Below, piece after piece: positions 10,901-22,579 of a stretch of 64,000 nucleotides of DNA. This DNA comes from Sabethes cyaneus. Taxonomy: Eukaryota; Arthropoda; Insecta; Diptera; Culicidae. The stretch lies in NCBI RefSeq assembly GCF_943734655.1, contig NC_071355.1, positions 207,315,603-207,379,602 of the forward strand, in the 5' to 3' direction. Positions within the stretch are counted from its first letter, which is position 1, and every line of letters starts with the position of its first letter. The translations under genes were made by a program, and so were the position numbers. Under the pieces are notes generated by a model that was not told the origin of the DNA, did no database searches, and worked only from the letters and a program-made list of their open reading frames with translations.

Positions 10901-13900
10901 CTCTATAAACATGGTCAAGAACCGCTGGTAATAGCCCTTCATTGCATAATATCCAAAATCATAATCACAACTTCCAATTACAATTCCAAGATCATATTAT
11001 AAATTTCAAGAGAATAAGAAATAGTCGCGAGAAAAGAAGGAATAAGCAGTTTGCCTATCCCCAGAGAAGTCGTTTTTTTAACGAGTAGGAAAATCTGCTC
11101 AGCACCTTAGAAGATACAGTACTATCAGACACCTGAGAAGATAACTCAGGGAGTGGGGTTTGGTATCCCGACCCCCCTAATGGGGCGTGAATCTCCAGCC
11201 TCAATCCCCCCTAGCATCACCTTATCGGTATTACTTCAGGGAGGGGCTTAACGCACCCTCTTAGATAAATACTGGACTATGGTAGTTAGGCTGTTTATTC
11301 GCCGTTGATCGGCTCTCCAGCGGTTTTGTAGCTCAAGTACAATCTGGGTAGCAGCCGCATTGGACGATCCCCAGACGTCCGAGCGAGAACACATCCTTTA
11401 GACTAAGTTATCCGGAGTAGTTATCCGGTCCGCTCACTGCCATCATGTTGCTTCTCGCGCCCGCGAAACGAGGGCATATGAAGAAAGCATGTTCTGCAGT
11501 TTCCTCAATATCCACGCATTCGGGACATGCGGGGGACTCCGCATGCCCAAACTTGTGCAGATACTGTTTAAAACAACCATGCCCTGACATAATCTGTGTC
11601 AGGTGGAAGTTGACTTCGCCGTGGCGCCTGTTGACCCACCCGGATAGTTCCGGGATAAGTCGGTGTATCCACTGGCCCTTTGTGGAATCAGAGCATGCCC
11701 GCTGCCATGTGGTCATCGAGGCCGATCTTGTGGTACTCCGTATGCCTCTAGTTACACGTTGGTTGAAGCACTCCACGTCCTCACTGATGATGATGCCAAT
11801 AGGCATCATACCTGCTAAGACGCAGATTGCGTCATATGAAACTGTGCGATACGCACTCTCAAGCACATGAGACGATAGGTACTTTCCAGTTTACCTAGGT
11901 AGCATTTGGTTCCTAACGCCGATGACCACACCGGTCCGCCATACCTAAGTATGGACTGGACCACGTTGGCTAAAAGCCTTCGCTTGCTGCCATATACCGC
12001 AGAGCTATTAGACATCATACGAGACAATGCCGAAATAGCTGTGGAAGCCACAGCAGGCATAGTCGACGTGGCTCCCGAACTTGAGCTTGTCGTTGACCAC
12101 GACTCCCAGGAGTTTTAAGGACCGCGTTAACGAAATAGTGCAGTTCCCGGCGCAGATATTTGCTTGCTGCACTAACTTGCGGTTGTTCACCACGATAACC
12201 TCCGTTTTATGATGCGCAAGCTCCAGTTTCCTGGAGCGCATTCAATCTTCGACAATGCTTATAGAGTGGACAGCCGTCAACTCAACCTCTCTGATAGATT
12301 CACCGTAGACTTCCAAGGTGATATCGTCCGCAAAGCCGACAATCACCACCCCTACCGGGAACTTTAACTTCAACACCTCGTCATACATAACGTTCCACAA
12401 CACCGGGCCCAGTATGGAACCATGCGGAACCCCTGCGGTGATTGGAACGCACTTTCTCCTCTGTCTTGTAGCATAGCAGACGATTCTGGAAATAATGTTC
12501 CAGAATCCTGTACAGCGACACCCGCACTTGGACATTCTGAAGCGAATTGGCTATGGAGTACTAACTAGCGCTATTGAACGCATTTCTCACGTCGAGCGTG
12601 ACAATTTCGCAATAGCGGATAACTGTCCTCTTGCGCTATAGCACATAGGAGTATTTGAGCCGAAAAGTTGGTCAAAAGTATTATTAATCATTTTTGTTAG
12701 AGTAAACAAGCGGTAATGAGTGAAAAATAGTATCATTAGTTCTATGAAGTAATTTTTTATGGAATTATGTTTGTATCTACCTAGTAGTGTAGCACAATTT
12801 TTCTGATATTGCTTTTCTGTAGTTGAAGAATGGAAACTTTTTTAGAAATTGTCTGAATAAAGGGAGAGATATATATGAGAGAGAGGTAAGATAGATAGAG
12901 AGAGAGATGAGAGGGAGAGAGGTGAGAAAGACAGGTGTGTATTAGAGAGAGAGAGGTAAGAAAGAGGGATGTGTGTGAGAGAGAGATGTGTGGTGTGTGG
13001 AGAGTTGTGGAGAGTGAGAGAGTGAGGGAGAGTGAGTGAGTGAGAGAGAGAGGTGAGATCTGAAACACTTGCCCTCGTTTTCTGCGCATGCTTCTCTCTC
13101 GGTCCATTATTGAATCCCTTCGATGGGTGACCCTCCGGAAATTATCACAGGAAAACCTAATCCAGATCCAGCATGTACTTATTCTTCTTACAAAACAGGA
13201 CTTTTGACTGATAATACGCTTATCGAATGAATTACGTAATAAAGAGACTCAAAGCATGCGCAAATTTGATAGAAATTAAAGAAATTTGGCGAATTTCTCT
13301 TCTAATACCTAAAATTTCTTGTTCAATTACTTTATAGAGCATTCCTCTGGTGTCTCACAAGCACAATGACATAAAATTTATCTTTCAAATGCTTGAAATT
13401 ACATGATAGTATAATTTATCATAAGAAAAATGCTGCAAAATTGAATATTTCATCATTTAGTAAAAAGTTTTTATTTCATGAAATTGCAAAAAGTTGCAAA
13501 AATTTAACTTACAACGTTCTTCCTGGGACTCTAAGCTATCAAATGGCATCAAAGATTGTGATGAGAAAAGGTGAGAACATAAACAAATATCACTTTAAAG
13601 TAGTAACATATTTGTGTTAATTTGCTATAATAAATACTGCTCGCTTGTTATCATTATATTCATTGAAATCTAAAGTCTATATCAACAAATAATTGTAAAA
13701 TCTTTGAGATTCAAAAGCCTTTTTACAGCCGGTCGATAGGATGTATATAACCTTAGAAATGTGAAAGGCAACATCCTTACCTACATGAGCGAAAATATAT
13801 GGCGCATTTTTATTCGAAGTTTGACAGCTCTATGCAAGATGTAAACAAGACAAATGGTTTCAAAATTAACGTTACATTGTGTGATAGGTATCTGGAAAGA

Positions 13901-16900
13901 CAGCGAGGTTTAATTGGAGGGGATTGAACGAGTTTCAACTTTCCTCATTTTGGCCAGCTTTTTGGTCCAAATACTCCTCTGTGGCTGGATTACCACCTTG
14001 GCTGTCTTAGTGACAGACAAGATGGCATCCACCGTAGATTTGCTTCTTCGGAAGCCGAATTGGTTCCTTGACAGGCCGTTTGTACCCTCAGTATACTGTA
14101 CGAGTCTGTTAAGGATAACCTTCTCCAGCTGGCAGTATCTAGCAGACAAATAAGCCTATATGACGAGAGGACACCCGGAGGTTTTCCCGACTTCGGCAAT
14201 AGGACCAGGTTCTGTTGCTTCCATTTGTCCGGAAAGTGGCCATCTTCCAGGCATCTACTCATTACTGCTCCGAATAATTCGGGAGCCTCCGAAATAGCCG
14301 CTTTAATGGCCAAATTCGCGATTCCGTCTGGTCCCGGTGCCTTGTTCATCTTTAGGGATTTAGCTATCTGAATGAGTTCCTCGTTCGTAACCGTCGCTTC
14401 CTCCCCGACCTCTAAACCGCTGTCGCCCACGTTACTTTGGAAGCTCGACTGAGAGGCCGACCATCCTACGGTATGGTCTGAGATACTGGAACGTCGGCCG
14501 TGGGACGACTCAACGGCCTGGGGCCAGGGCCTTGCGGAAAAAGGCCTCAATGATCCGCTCCAGCATCTCTGGCGATTGCTTTACGGGCACCATCATGCCT
14601 TGGTCTTTGCCATTACGACCCTGTAGGCATCACCCTACGAGTTCGCATTGGCACTACCACATAACCTTTCAAATCAGGCTCGTTTATTAGCTTTTATCCC
14701 ACTCTTAAACGCTGCGTGTGCAGCAACTAGTGCTACTTGACATTGTGCCCCGCTTTCGTCGGAACGAGCTCTTAGCATAATTCTCCTCGCACGAAAGCAC
14801 ACTCCGCGGAGTTCCGCAATTTCATCTGTCCACCAGTAAGCCAGTGACCTCCCATACCTAGGTCGACCTTTCCTAGGCATGGTAGCGTCACACGCTCGCG
14901 ACAGTACCTTAACCAAATGATCAGCGTTCGGATCGGGCATACCGCGAACAGCGTACTCTCTTCGGATCGCTTCGGAGCATAACAGCTGCAGTAGAACACT
15001 CCACCCACTTTGGCAACCGCAAATCCCTCGTCTGCAGTTGACACAACCTCTTGAACCAGGAACCTGCTTGTCGTTCATATAGCCGCCGTCCCGGACCTAT
15101 CCGAGACCCAGTTATCGTTTCCGGCAGGGATGCGGTATGGGTTCGAGATGATGGCAATGTCCGTCAACGACTCAGTAACTGCTTGGTACAACAGCTGCTG
15201 GGCCGCGTGGCAGTGATTTAAGTTTAGTTGCGTTACCTGCACTACGCCCGTATTTTAGTCGCCGGTGCGCCTGCCGAGCACTTTGGGCCTCCTGTTGTGT
15301 ACTTAGCGTCCCGTTGGCCGGTACATATCAGGCACTTAGGCGGCCCAGTAGAGTCCCTCGCTATATGTCCCGTACCGACACATCTCCTATACAGGTGGCT
15401 TCGGTCTGGCCCCTTACAGCTCCAAGTCTTGTGCCCTCTCTCGAAGCACCGGAAGCAGGCCTCCGGCTGCTGGAACACGCTCAGTGGGCATACGGACCAT
15501 CCCACCTTCAGCTTGGCCACTTTCAGGGTTGCATTTCCATCTACCAGTGGAAGTCTTATAGTTTCTACTTGGGTTCCCGCCGGGACCCTGGTGCAGACGA
15601 ACCACGTTACATTGCTCCTTGAGAGCTCGTGCTAGTTCGCCTGCTTCAGTGATCTCGTCCAGGTTTTTAAGCTGGAGAGTCATCTCGGGCGTTAGTGTGC
15701 GGATCTGTACGCTATCGCCAATGCCCTTTTCTGCCAACACTTTGTAAGCAGAACCCTTTTCAGTGGCATTCTTATTGAGCTCAAGGATCATGTCGCCTGT
15801 GCGAGAGCGGCGAATACTCCGCACATCCGCGCCAACACCCTTCAACTGATCAATTCCTCTCATGGCCTTCAAAACTTCCGAACATTTCGGCCCCTCAGTT
15901 TTGAGGATAAGGGCATCGTCTTTGCTCTTCTTTTTTTATGGCCACTTTCGGTGGAGCTCGATCCTCCTCTTTCTTCCTGGCCCACTGGTTGTCGGACGCT
16001 AACAGCGTCTTGTTACCCTCAGTGGGTTTTTCGGTTGGTTTACTATCCCTTTACGATCAGGCGCTTCTTCGGGCCCGTGGGGGTTTCTTCCCCTGGGGAC
16101 TGCCTTGCGCGTTTGGTGGATACCGGAACTTCTGGACTGTTCTTCATTAAACGTCGCTGGTCAAACACAAGATTTTGGCATAAAAGAATCAGCACAGGGG
16201 GTTGACAAAAGAGGGAGATGGTCTCTTACAAGGGGAAAGAAAGGTTCAAATGGGTAAAGGGGCGCGTTTCAATTGGAATGATAGCAGTTGTACAAGTTGT
16301 TAGATTTCTGAAAGGGGGGATAGCGTGGCCATTAACAAAGTGAAGGTTCAAAAACGGTTTTTGTCCATTTATAGGGATTACCGGGAAGAAGCCAGATTTA
16401 CAAGTGGCTGGGGGACAAAATGAGGGAAACTGACCAAGAGAATAGACACATTATAATGAAAAACGGGTTTTGTTTTTTTTGCATTATGAGAAATTTCTTT
16501 ACAATAATAGATGTACAAGTGATTGAGAGGCAAAAGGGTCCCGAGTAAAATCGGGTAATCAGCTAGTACTACACTAAATACGAAATATACCAAGGAATTA
16601 ACGAAGGGCAACTCAGCGTAGGCAATATTTAACTTTGTTCGAAAGCCCAGGAAAACTGGGAGATCCTCGTTGCCTGGATAGCACATAATCATATATCAGC
16701 AATTATGAAATCGAATCAAAATTTTCGGTTCGAAAACACTTGACAAATACATATTTGTCAAGAATAAAATATATTGCGACATTTTCCCCTATTTAGACTA
16801 CCACGATTTACACGATTATCACAGTCGAATCTCGCCCACGATTTCGCTCTAGGAAAATGAAGTGGAAAAGAAGGGAAGGAAGGAACATGAAGTCCGACTT

Positions 16901-18490
16901 ATAAGTTGATTAAGCTAAACGCCACTCTAGTGTCAGATTAACAGTGCAAAATGCGGTATGTTTCATTAAATGATTATCACAGTAGTTTAAATAGTTATAA
17001 GAAGGGCAATACATAGTAGAATTAAATTGGATAAGTTTTCTTTTTCTTTAATTTCCAGGAAAATTTTCCGACATTTGGAAGGAATATTATATTTTTCCAG
17101 TATATGAATTTGGCGACTGTATTAACGCTAGGAATTATCGAGGAATCTCCAGCCATTTCGCGGCTTCTAAACTGTTCGAGATAATTGTGAGCGATATACA
17201 CTCAAGTCTCTTTTTACACGGTTTATTTTTATGATTTTTGAATTACCGCGGTTTTTTTATGACGATATTTGAATTACCACGGCTTTTTTTACACCATTTT
17301 TCGAAATAACGCGGTTTTTTACATCATTTTTCGAACTAACACGGTTTTTTCAGCGATTTTTAAATTCGAGTGACTTTTTAGGTTATTTTTGAACTAACGC
17401 GGTTTATTTCGACGATTTTTGAATTAACGTGGTTTTTTAACAAAATTTTTCGAATTGATGCGGTTTTTTTACAAAATTTTTGAATTAACGCGATTTTTTT
17501 TAAACAATTTTTTGCACGGCACGTATCCCCCGTGTTAAAAAAGACTTGATTACACTCAAGTTCCACTGTTCCACACTAAGAACTATATTTCAAGGGTACA
17601 ATACAGTCTCATGCCTGGGAGTTCTGTTTGCACTAATTTGACTGAGTTTACATCGATGTGTTATGATGATGTAATCTATACTGACTTGAAAGCGCCTTTC
17701 GATCGAATTGACCATGCACTACTATTACGAAAACTGTCTCGACTTGGTGCTTCCTAACAAATGGTTGAATGGCTGAACTCATACCTCAGTGGGAGGGTGC
17801 TTCGTATAGAACCCGGATGCAGTTTTTCATCGGTTTTTAACGATAAGTTTGAAGTTACTCAAGGCAGCAACATGGGACCTCCGCTTTTCTTGCTGTTTTT
17901 AATGATGTTGTGTTACTGCTGGGTGTTGGCAGCAAGTTAGTATGCGCTAATGATCTAAAATTGTTTGCTTCGATAGAAAATACAGACGAAGACGACTCCA
18001 GCTGATTGAAAGATTTGCTTGGCTCATTTACTGGCTGGTGCAAACGGAACTAGCTCATTGTAAGCCTAGCCTAATGTGAAGTTATGAGTTTTCACCATAT
18101 TATGTATGTTGTATTCACCGCATTGAAAGTATGTTCAAATTTACATTTACATAGTTTTATCACCAAAACTGTTATTAAAATGATTGTAACTTTAAGAAAA
18201 GTTTCAGGAAACTACTATTAGCTTTGGAGACTGATTGCACAAATTGATCACTTCAAATACATGCTGTATACTCACGTTGCAGTTAGCGACATGGCCACTG
18301 GAAATACTTTCATCTGCCTGCTCCCCAGCAGATACTCGGCTGTATTATCTTGTTTTTGCTTGGCAAAAAATCCGTAGTAAATTCCAATCACTGCCGATAG
18401 GAGCATCATTGTGCAGAATATAACATAATCGAATGTAGTGAACCATACTTTTGTATGGACGATTTCTTCCGCTGGCATTTCCAGACTCAT
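7965..18490 (-). CDS. SLC5 sodium:solute symporter, paralogue 1 (eight exons)
   Basis: Exons on the minus strand: 18490-18276, 9946-9669, 9597-9519, 9448-9305, 9238-9098, 9030-8547, 8486-8344, 8253-7965. All introns are GT-AG and phases agree, giving 590 aa. The family (SMCT/SMVT-like SLC5, LeuT fold, about 13 membrane helices) couples Na+ entry to uptake of monocarboxylates, vitamins or iodide across the plasma membrane. Seen: DNTAEYLLGSRQMKVFP after the first helix, GGIRAVIWTDTLQ near residues 195-210, and GLPGLFVVGVFSAALSSMS near 360 (Na+-site helix TM8). The C-terminus is MTGGQTEPVPEVLLTPW, diverged from TGGG-VTDQRLL in the other copies. Intron 1 is 8.3 kb and filled with retroelements. 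The start at 18490 aligns with paralogue 3; an upstream in-frame extension is unsupported. The substrate cannot be told from sequence. Confidence 0.88.
10020..10215 (-). pseudogene. mariner transposase relic in SLC5 intron 1
   Basis: Minus strand, near 10085-10130, reads KVIVQHDNAQSHVAQLV, close to the catalytic D block (QHDNARPH) of mariner transposases. Upstream lies QLIELR, matching QLxxLxxALREKRP. Frameshifts and stops throughout. Confidence 0.5.
10750..10965 (+). pseudogene. short LINE fragment (pre-RT linker)
   Basis: Frame-shifted plus-strand reading approximates PAELYKHGQEPLVIALH, matching the segment at about 1590-1630 (CCGGCGGAACTCTGTAGG). It is a small RT-flanking LINE relic in SLC5 intron 1. 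Confidence 0.4.
12645..13905. repeat. insertion within the R1-like LINE
   Basis: Non-coding AT-rich sequence separating two LINE RT segments. It includes the GA-rich tract at 12855-13085. I found no clear terminal repeats, so the inserted element type is unknown. Confidence 0.45.
12855..13085. repeat. purine-rich (GA)n / (GTGA)n microsatellite
   Basis: Irregular runs of GAGAGAGAG, GTGAGTGAG and AGGTGAGA over roughly 230 bp on the plus strand. Any open frame through it (LSLTLSLS repeats) is a low-complexity artefact. Confidence 0.8.
16205..16566 (+). mobile_element. non-autonomous Helitron, 3'-terminal part
   Basis: Matches 58960-59273 over most of its length (for example GTACAAGTG, GAGGCAAAAGGG). 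It ends with the inverted repeat CCCGAGTAAAATCGGG, then TAATCAG, then CTAG at 16563-16566, followed by T. A short hairpin some 7-12 bp before a CTRR terminus with T after it is the classical Helitron 3' end. A TTTACAAGTGGCTGGGGGAC word recurs about 115 bp apart. The 5' end was not located. Confidence 0.65.
17080..18065 (+). pseudogene. LINE reverse transcriptase remnant (Jockey/CR1-type)
   Basis: Plus-strand frames read INARNYRGISSHFAASKLFE (about 17110), then LKAPFDRIDHALLLRKLSRL (about 17688), LNSYLSGRVL, QGSNMGPP (about 17860), CANDLKLFAS where Y-A-D-D is expected, and GSFTGWCKRN. That is RT domain order with a mutated active-site box and several stops. A tandem-repeat element splits it at 17203-17560. 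Confidence 0.6.
17203..17560. repeat. MITE-like insertion made of ~38-bp tandem repeats
   Basis: About eight to nine degenerate units built on TTTTTGAATTAACGCGG followed by T-rich sequence. The outer edges TCAAGTCTCTTTTTACACGG and the reverse complement of CCGTGTTAAAAAAGACTTGA form an imperfect 20-bp inverted repeat. TACACTCAAG occurs at both outer margins. It interrupts a LINE RT, so it is an insertion. Boundaries are uncertain by a few bases. Confidence 0.5.
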
Positions 18491-19165
18491 TCTAACAAAA
18501 ACTAGAGTTCTCTCGAATAAAATAAAAACAATCTGAACAACACTGATTCGATCTCGTCCACTGCTATGTAAGTCCCTTCTCACAAGTTCGGTTTTATCAA
18601 TTGCACGCGCTGCATAGTTCACCGCTATCTAACCAATCAACACGCATGACTTCTTAGCCCGTACAATACTTAATCAAGATTATTTTTAAACTGGATAACC
18701 GAGATGCTCGGCCTAGTCAGTGGCGGCTGTGGACGCGACAAACCGACTGCGATGCTCGACACCTCCGAGACCGTGCACGATAGTTTCAGCCCTTCCGTCA
18801 ACGGTCGACTGATTTAAATTTCGTTGTGGTCGCAGCTGAGAGTTATATTTTTATAGAATCACAATGGGAACCGTTTGTCGAGGGGCAATAAAAGGAGATT
18901 TGTGCTGACTGTCCCACTACCTAGAGTGAGGCTGTTGTTAAGCTTTCACCTGTTGGTAGACTGTCCGGTGTGTGCCTTTTTCTACATGTTTGTTTTTTGA
19001 ATAGCTGCAATGAGAACTTGATAAGGGATTATCCATTCATTGCACCTTTCACTTAGCAGGACGTTTTATCTGCCTATGAGGAGACAAACGGTGGATACTC
19101 CCAGTTTTTGGGATAGGTTACTACATTCAGGCTTGGCATGTTAATATTATTTTGGTACATAGGAA
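18491..19165. other. upstream region of SLC5 paralogue 1
   Basis: 5' flank of the minus-strand gene. No clear TATA or initiator, and no coding sequence or repeat recognised. Confidence 0.3.
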
Positions 19166-19460
19166 CACGGAGAATAAAAATGTAGTTTCAACCATATTTA
19201 TGGTTGTTTTACGCACAAATAAAAATTTCGTTTTGTTTCAATCTGAAATATATGATTGAAATGAAAATATTTATTGTTATATCAATCTTAACTTCAAATT
19301 TGAAAATACTTTACTTTTAATTCAAAACTGTTATTTTCTTGATTCAAACAGAATCTCGTTTTGAAACAACAATATTTTCAGGTTGTTATAAAAATATTTT
19401 TTTGAGGCTTAAAGCAACAATAATTTTGTTTGAAACAAACTGGAGCTTTTTCGCTCCGTG
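19166..19460. mobile_element. candidate small TIR element with CACGGAG ends
   Basis: Starts CACGGAG and ends CTCCGTG. After these 7 bp both ends continue A-rich (AATAAAAAT versus, reversed, CGAAAAAGC). The interior has repeated TTTGAAA/GTTTCAA words. CAC ends recall Chapaev or Transib elements, but flanks GGAA and AATA do not form a target duplication. Confidence 0.3.
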
Positions 19461-19673
19461 AATATGGTGAATGTCACATGCATGTTTACTATTACGGTTG
19501 CGTCTGTTAGTATTTGATTGTTTGGATACACTACAGGAAAATGAAAAGTGTAACAATAGAACACGCCAAGCAGACCTGGCGTGATGGTTAGTCTACAAAT
19601 TTGTACACATTAAACACTGAAGATAGTCGAGAAGCTTTTTACCAGGTGGTGGAAAATTTCTTATCGCCATTTA

Positions 19674-20367
19674 ACGGGTGACAACTAAAATTTTGGAATT
19701 TTTTTGAGGCCCCTATACTCAACAACAAATGAGCTCAGAGAGAAATGGGAGTATGTATGTGTTAGCTCTCTCTCCTTCTCTCCTCTTTTTGTCAATATTT
19801 TTTGTTTTGTTTATGCTTGCCTTGTTTTGCTTAAAATGTCGTCGAAACAAGAAGCATTTCGGTGGCGCGTTGTACACTTCTACGAACTGCCACAGAAATC
19901 TCGGCAAAAAATATACGGTACAACATTTAAAAAGCGAATATGTTGCAGCTTCGACTGTTTACTATATCCTATGATGCCCAACGACTATTTGCAAGCAAGG
20001 TAGTAGAAGACCAGCCAGTGGACCGCAGGAGGACATCATTCTCTTTCTCGAGCCTTCAAAAACAAGCCCTCTGGTTTGGCTATCAATTAAGATGTGCCAG
20101 ACGAATGTTTGAAGAAAATTTTGATCCCGTTTCTACAAAAACATCATGCAGATGGACAAGACGTGTTTTGGTCGGATAGAGCATCGCTGCATTATGCCAA
20201 AAAATTACAATCGTTCCTGAATATCAATTCGATCCCATTTGTACTTAAAAACCACGACCCGAAAAATCTGTCTCAATGCGCCCAATCGAAAATTTCTTCG
20301 GGATTTGAGCTCCTTGGTGTACAGAAATAACTGGTGGTAAAATTACAAAATTTTAGTTGTCACCTGT
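19674..20367 (+). mobile_element. deleted mariner/ITmD37E-like transposon with both TIRs
   Basis: Left end ACGGGTGACAACTAAAATTT and right end, reversed, ACAGGTGACAACTAAAATTT give about 29 bp of TIR with two differences. TA flanks both sides (19672-19673 and 20368-20369). Inside are broken transposase pieces: N-terminus MSSKQEAFRWRVVHFYE (from about 19837), and a C-terminal catalytic part CLKKILIPFLQKHHADG then VFWSDRASLHYAKKLQSFL (about 20100-20225), where the family has WPDLASSHY. 694 bp is about half of a full element. Non-autonomous. Confidence 0.78.
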
Positions 20368-20369
20368 TA

Positions 20370-21780
20370 GCTCATAGAGAAATTGTGACAATCATTGTGA
20401 AAGACTATCTACGTTCGTGTCGTAGAAATATTTTTCCAAAATGGATATGTACAAAAAGTGTAATAATTTATGTTCAGTTTTATTGAATTAGGAACTAGCA
20501 AAAAATCAGACCTTACATATAGTTTGTCTTAACAAAACAAATGCTCTTGACAATTTTCAAATTTCCATATTTTATTATGAGTCTAACGGTAACAGGTACC
20601 AATATTTGAGCATCATTAAATTATTCAAATAATTTAATTTATTATTCAAATAATAATCTCCTCATAAATTATTAAAGCCAATATTTACATACATATATAC
20701 TAATTTAATCATGAAACATGATAAAATCAAACAAGAACAAATATCGCAACCGTTGCAACCTGTTTAAAGCTGAACGTTTCTTGTAGAGCTCAGTAGAATC
20801 TAGTTTGAACAAATTGCATCCGAACACAATTAACCTACGAGTATTTGCGCTGTTTTATTTCGCATAACGCATGAGGAAAGTTAACTTCATTTCGGTATGA
20901 ACAAATTGAGTCAATCCAAAGATTTGTTGATCTAGCGCCTATCATCAGTATTCTAAAATGTTATTTCTAATGATCCATGTTGAACGAAAAAGTATTGTTT
21001 TGAAATATGCAAACGCATTCACATTCGAAGATTTATGTGAAACTATTTGTTCACTAAGCGGGTGTATGACGGCAGATTTGTGTATTTTAGATAAATAAGT
21101 TAGCCAACGTAATAGGCATCAAAGCTAGTTTTAATTTATGTTTGCATCACGCCACGGATTTTATCTCTGGCCAGCCACTCAAAATATTCCAACGTGGCTT
21201 AGACAACGTGGCGGGCTCAGCATCATATCATATCATATCATTCACTTAGACAGACAGTATCCGTGCTGACAACATGCACTTGTCGACACATGGAGGTAGG
21301 TACCGTTGTACGTTTGCCTTACACACATTGGCGGAACGGGTGCCGTCTCCGGAGGCTTAGACCTTTTAGAAGTAAGTTCGTGCCATACGCTTACTGGTCA
21401 GGGCCCCCACCTGGAATTACAAGCTAGAAACGCCACTGTACAGGCAAGCAATTGACGGTAATGGTATATGTATGTAATCTTTCCCGCTCTGGTTCCTATG
21501 GTAATTGCGGTCAAGAGAGGCAAACTAGCAGAATCCTACTTTAATCTCTTAGAAGAAGAGGCAGATGCTGCTCACAGAACAGGCACATCCGTTCGGTGCT
21601 GATAAAAGAAAAAAAAGAAGCTCAAAGCAAATTCAGAGCACGAGAAGCATTCAGACGCGGTCGCAAAAGATCGTGTTGTGGAAACAGCTGTGTATTAATT
21701 AGGAATATTAGATAATTCCATTCCTGGGTATCATTTCTTTAGATTTCTGGGCGAAAATCTACAAAATTTAAATAAAAAAC
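20370..21780. other. intergenic, no gene seen
   Basis: AT-rich to mixed sequence with a short (CATAT)n run near 21224-21241. No coding domain or bounded element could be identified. Confidence 0.35.
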
Positions 21781-21782
21781 AA

Positions 21783-21910
21783 GGGGTAAATTAGTGGTTA
21801 GCATTCACGCCTCTCACGCCGAGGACCCGGGTTCAAATCCCAACCCCGCAGATGTCACGAATGACATAAGCTTGTTAAAGTGACTATAATCGAAACAAAA
21901 AAAAAACATT
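21783..21910 (+). repeat. tRNA-derived SINE (Feilai-like)
   Basis: GTGGTTAGCATTCACGCCTC resembles an RNA polymerase III A box and GGGTTCAAATCCC is a B box, as in tRNA genes. The unit continues with a non-tRNA body (GTCACGAATGACATAAGC) and ends in an A-rich run. A partial copy with the same body is at 37724-37830. The family name is by recollection only. Confidence 0.65.
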
Positions 21911-21994
21911 TTTTTTCAACACAAGCTTCCCGAATTTTTTGATAATACAGCTTCGAAATCTTTGATAATACAGCTCAGTTCCGTTTATTGCCAA

Positions 21995-22215
21995 CTACGG
22001 GTTAATGTCTATGTGAGGCTCGTTGTGTGTGGCCAGTGGAACAGACCACTGAATAATCTAGTGGATTAGGATTAGGACTGATCACATCCGTTTTGTCCTG
22101 AACGGGAAATTCATGCAGTGAATTGTAAGCGAAATTCACGGTATGGCATGGAGTTCCGCTTTGTTGAAATACCACATTCGGCTCCGGTGCGTGGTGCTCC
22201 ATAACCAACGGGACG
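21995..22215 (-). pseudogene. mariner/maT-like transposase relic
   Basis: The minus strand reads VVFQQSGTPCHTVNFAYNSL followed by DVISPNPNPLDYSVV. These correspond to FQQDGAPCHT and SPDLNPLDYS of mariner/maT (DD37D-type) transposases. The second catalytic aspartate is replaced by serine, while the last D in NPLDYS remains. The upstream third of the gene is absent. Confidence 0.6.
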
Positions 22216-22579
22216 CAATACTCTGAAAATGTCTACTTACACCTTCGTAATTCACTTTACCTTCTGAGGGTGATCAGTGGGTACATCCGAATATGTCATC
22301 CCATGTCCAACACATTTTTGCATCAAGTCACCAAACTTTTTTGCTTGGGAGGGAGCTTACGCAACAATTGGTTCGGAAATTCGCCAAAGTAAACATACTT
22401 TGGGGAATGGGGAGGGTTACTTGGAAGGAATATCAAACATAGCTTTGACGATGACGATGGACGGCCTTACCTGGAAATGCTTCATGTACATACTGGAACA
22501 GCTAAGTTAGGATGTGCGTACTTGAGCGCCTGTATCACAGGTGAGGGGCAGCTCAGACAGCGTCTGTCTCGGGGCGAGC

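Larger units (their letters stand above)
11160..16145 (-). mobile_element. R1-clade LINE, degenerate, with an internal insertion
   Basis: Minus-strand order: gag-like ORF (about 15930-15230) with zinc knuckles CFRCFERGHKTWSC (CX2CX4HX4C), a second knuckle CVGTGHIARDS that lacks its last C, and CLIC; endonuclease end with WWTDEIAELRGVCFRARR (about 14840); RT with LKMNKAPGPDG (about 14360), LSRNQFGFRRSKSTVDAI (about 14060), GSILGPVLWNVMYD and FADDITLEVYG (12430-12300); and a C-terminal finger CPECVDIEETAEHAFFICPR (about 11520). That order is typical of R1-like LINEs. Frameshifts occur in gag and RT. About 1.26 kb (12645-13905) interrupts the RT between the GRST-type block and the DVRNAF block. 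It sits antisense-neutral, in the same orientation as the host gene, in SLC5 intron 1. Confidence 0.8.

Noticed and set aside
12781..13107. 108-codon minus-strand frame rich in S, L and T
   Set aside because: Translation of the (GA)n tract; low complexity.
18491..18622. N-terminal extension of SLC5 paralogue 1 to 18622
   Set aside because: The ATG at 18490 aligns with paralogue 3; the extra residues are basic and not seen in the other copies.
21783..21860. Possible tRNA gene
   Set aside because: A and B boxes are present, but the sequence lacks a cloverleaf 3' half and continues into a SINE body and A-rich tail.
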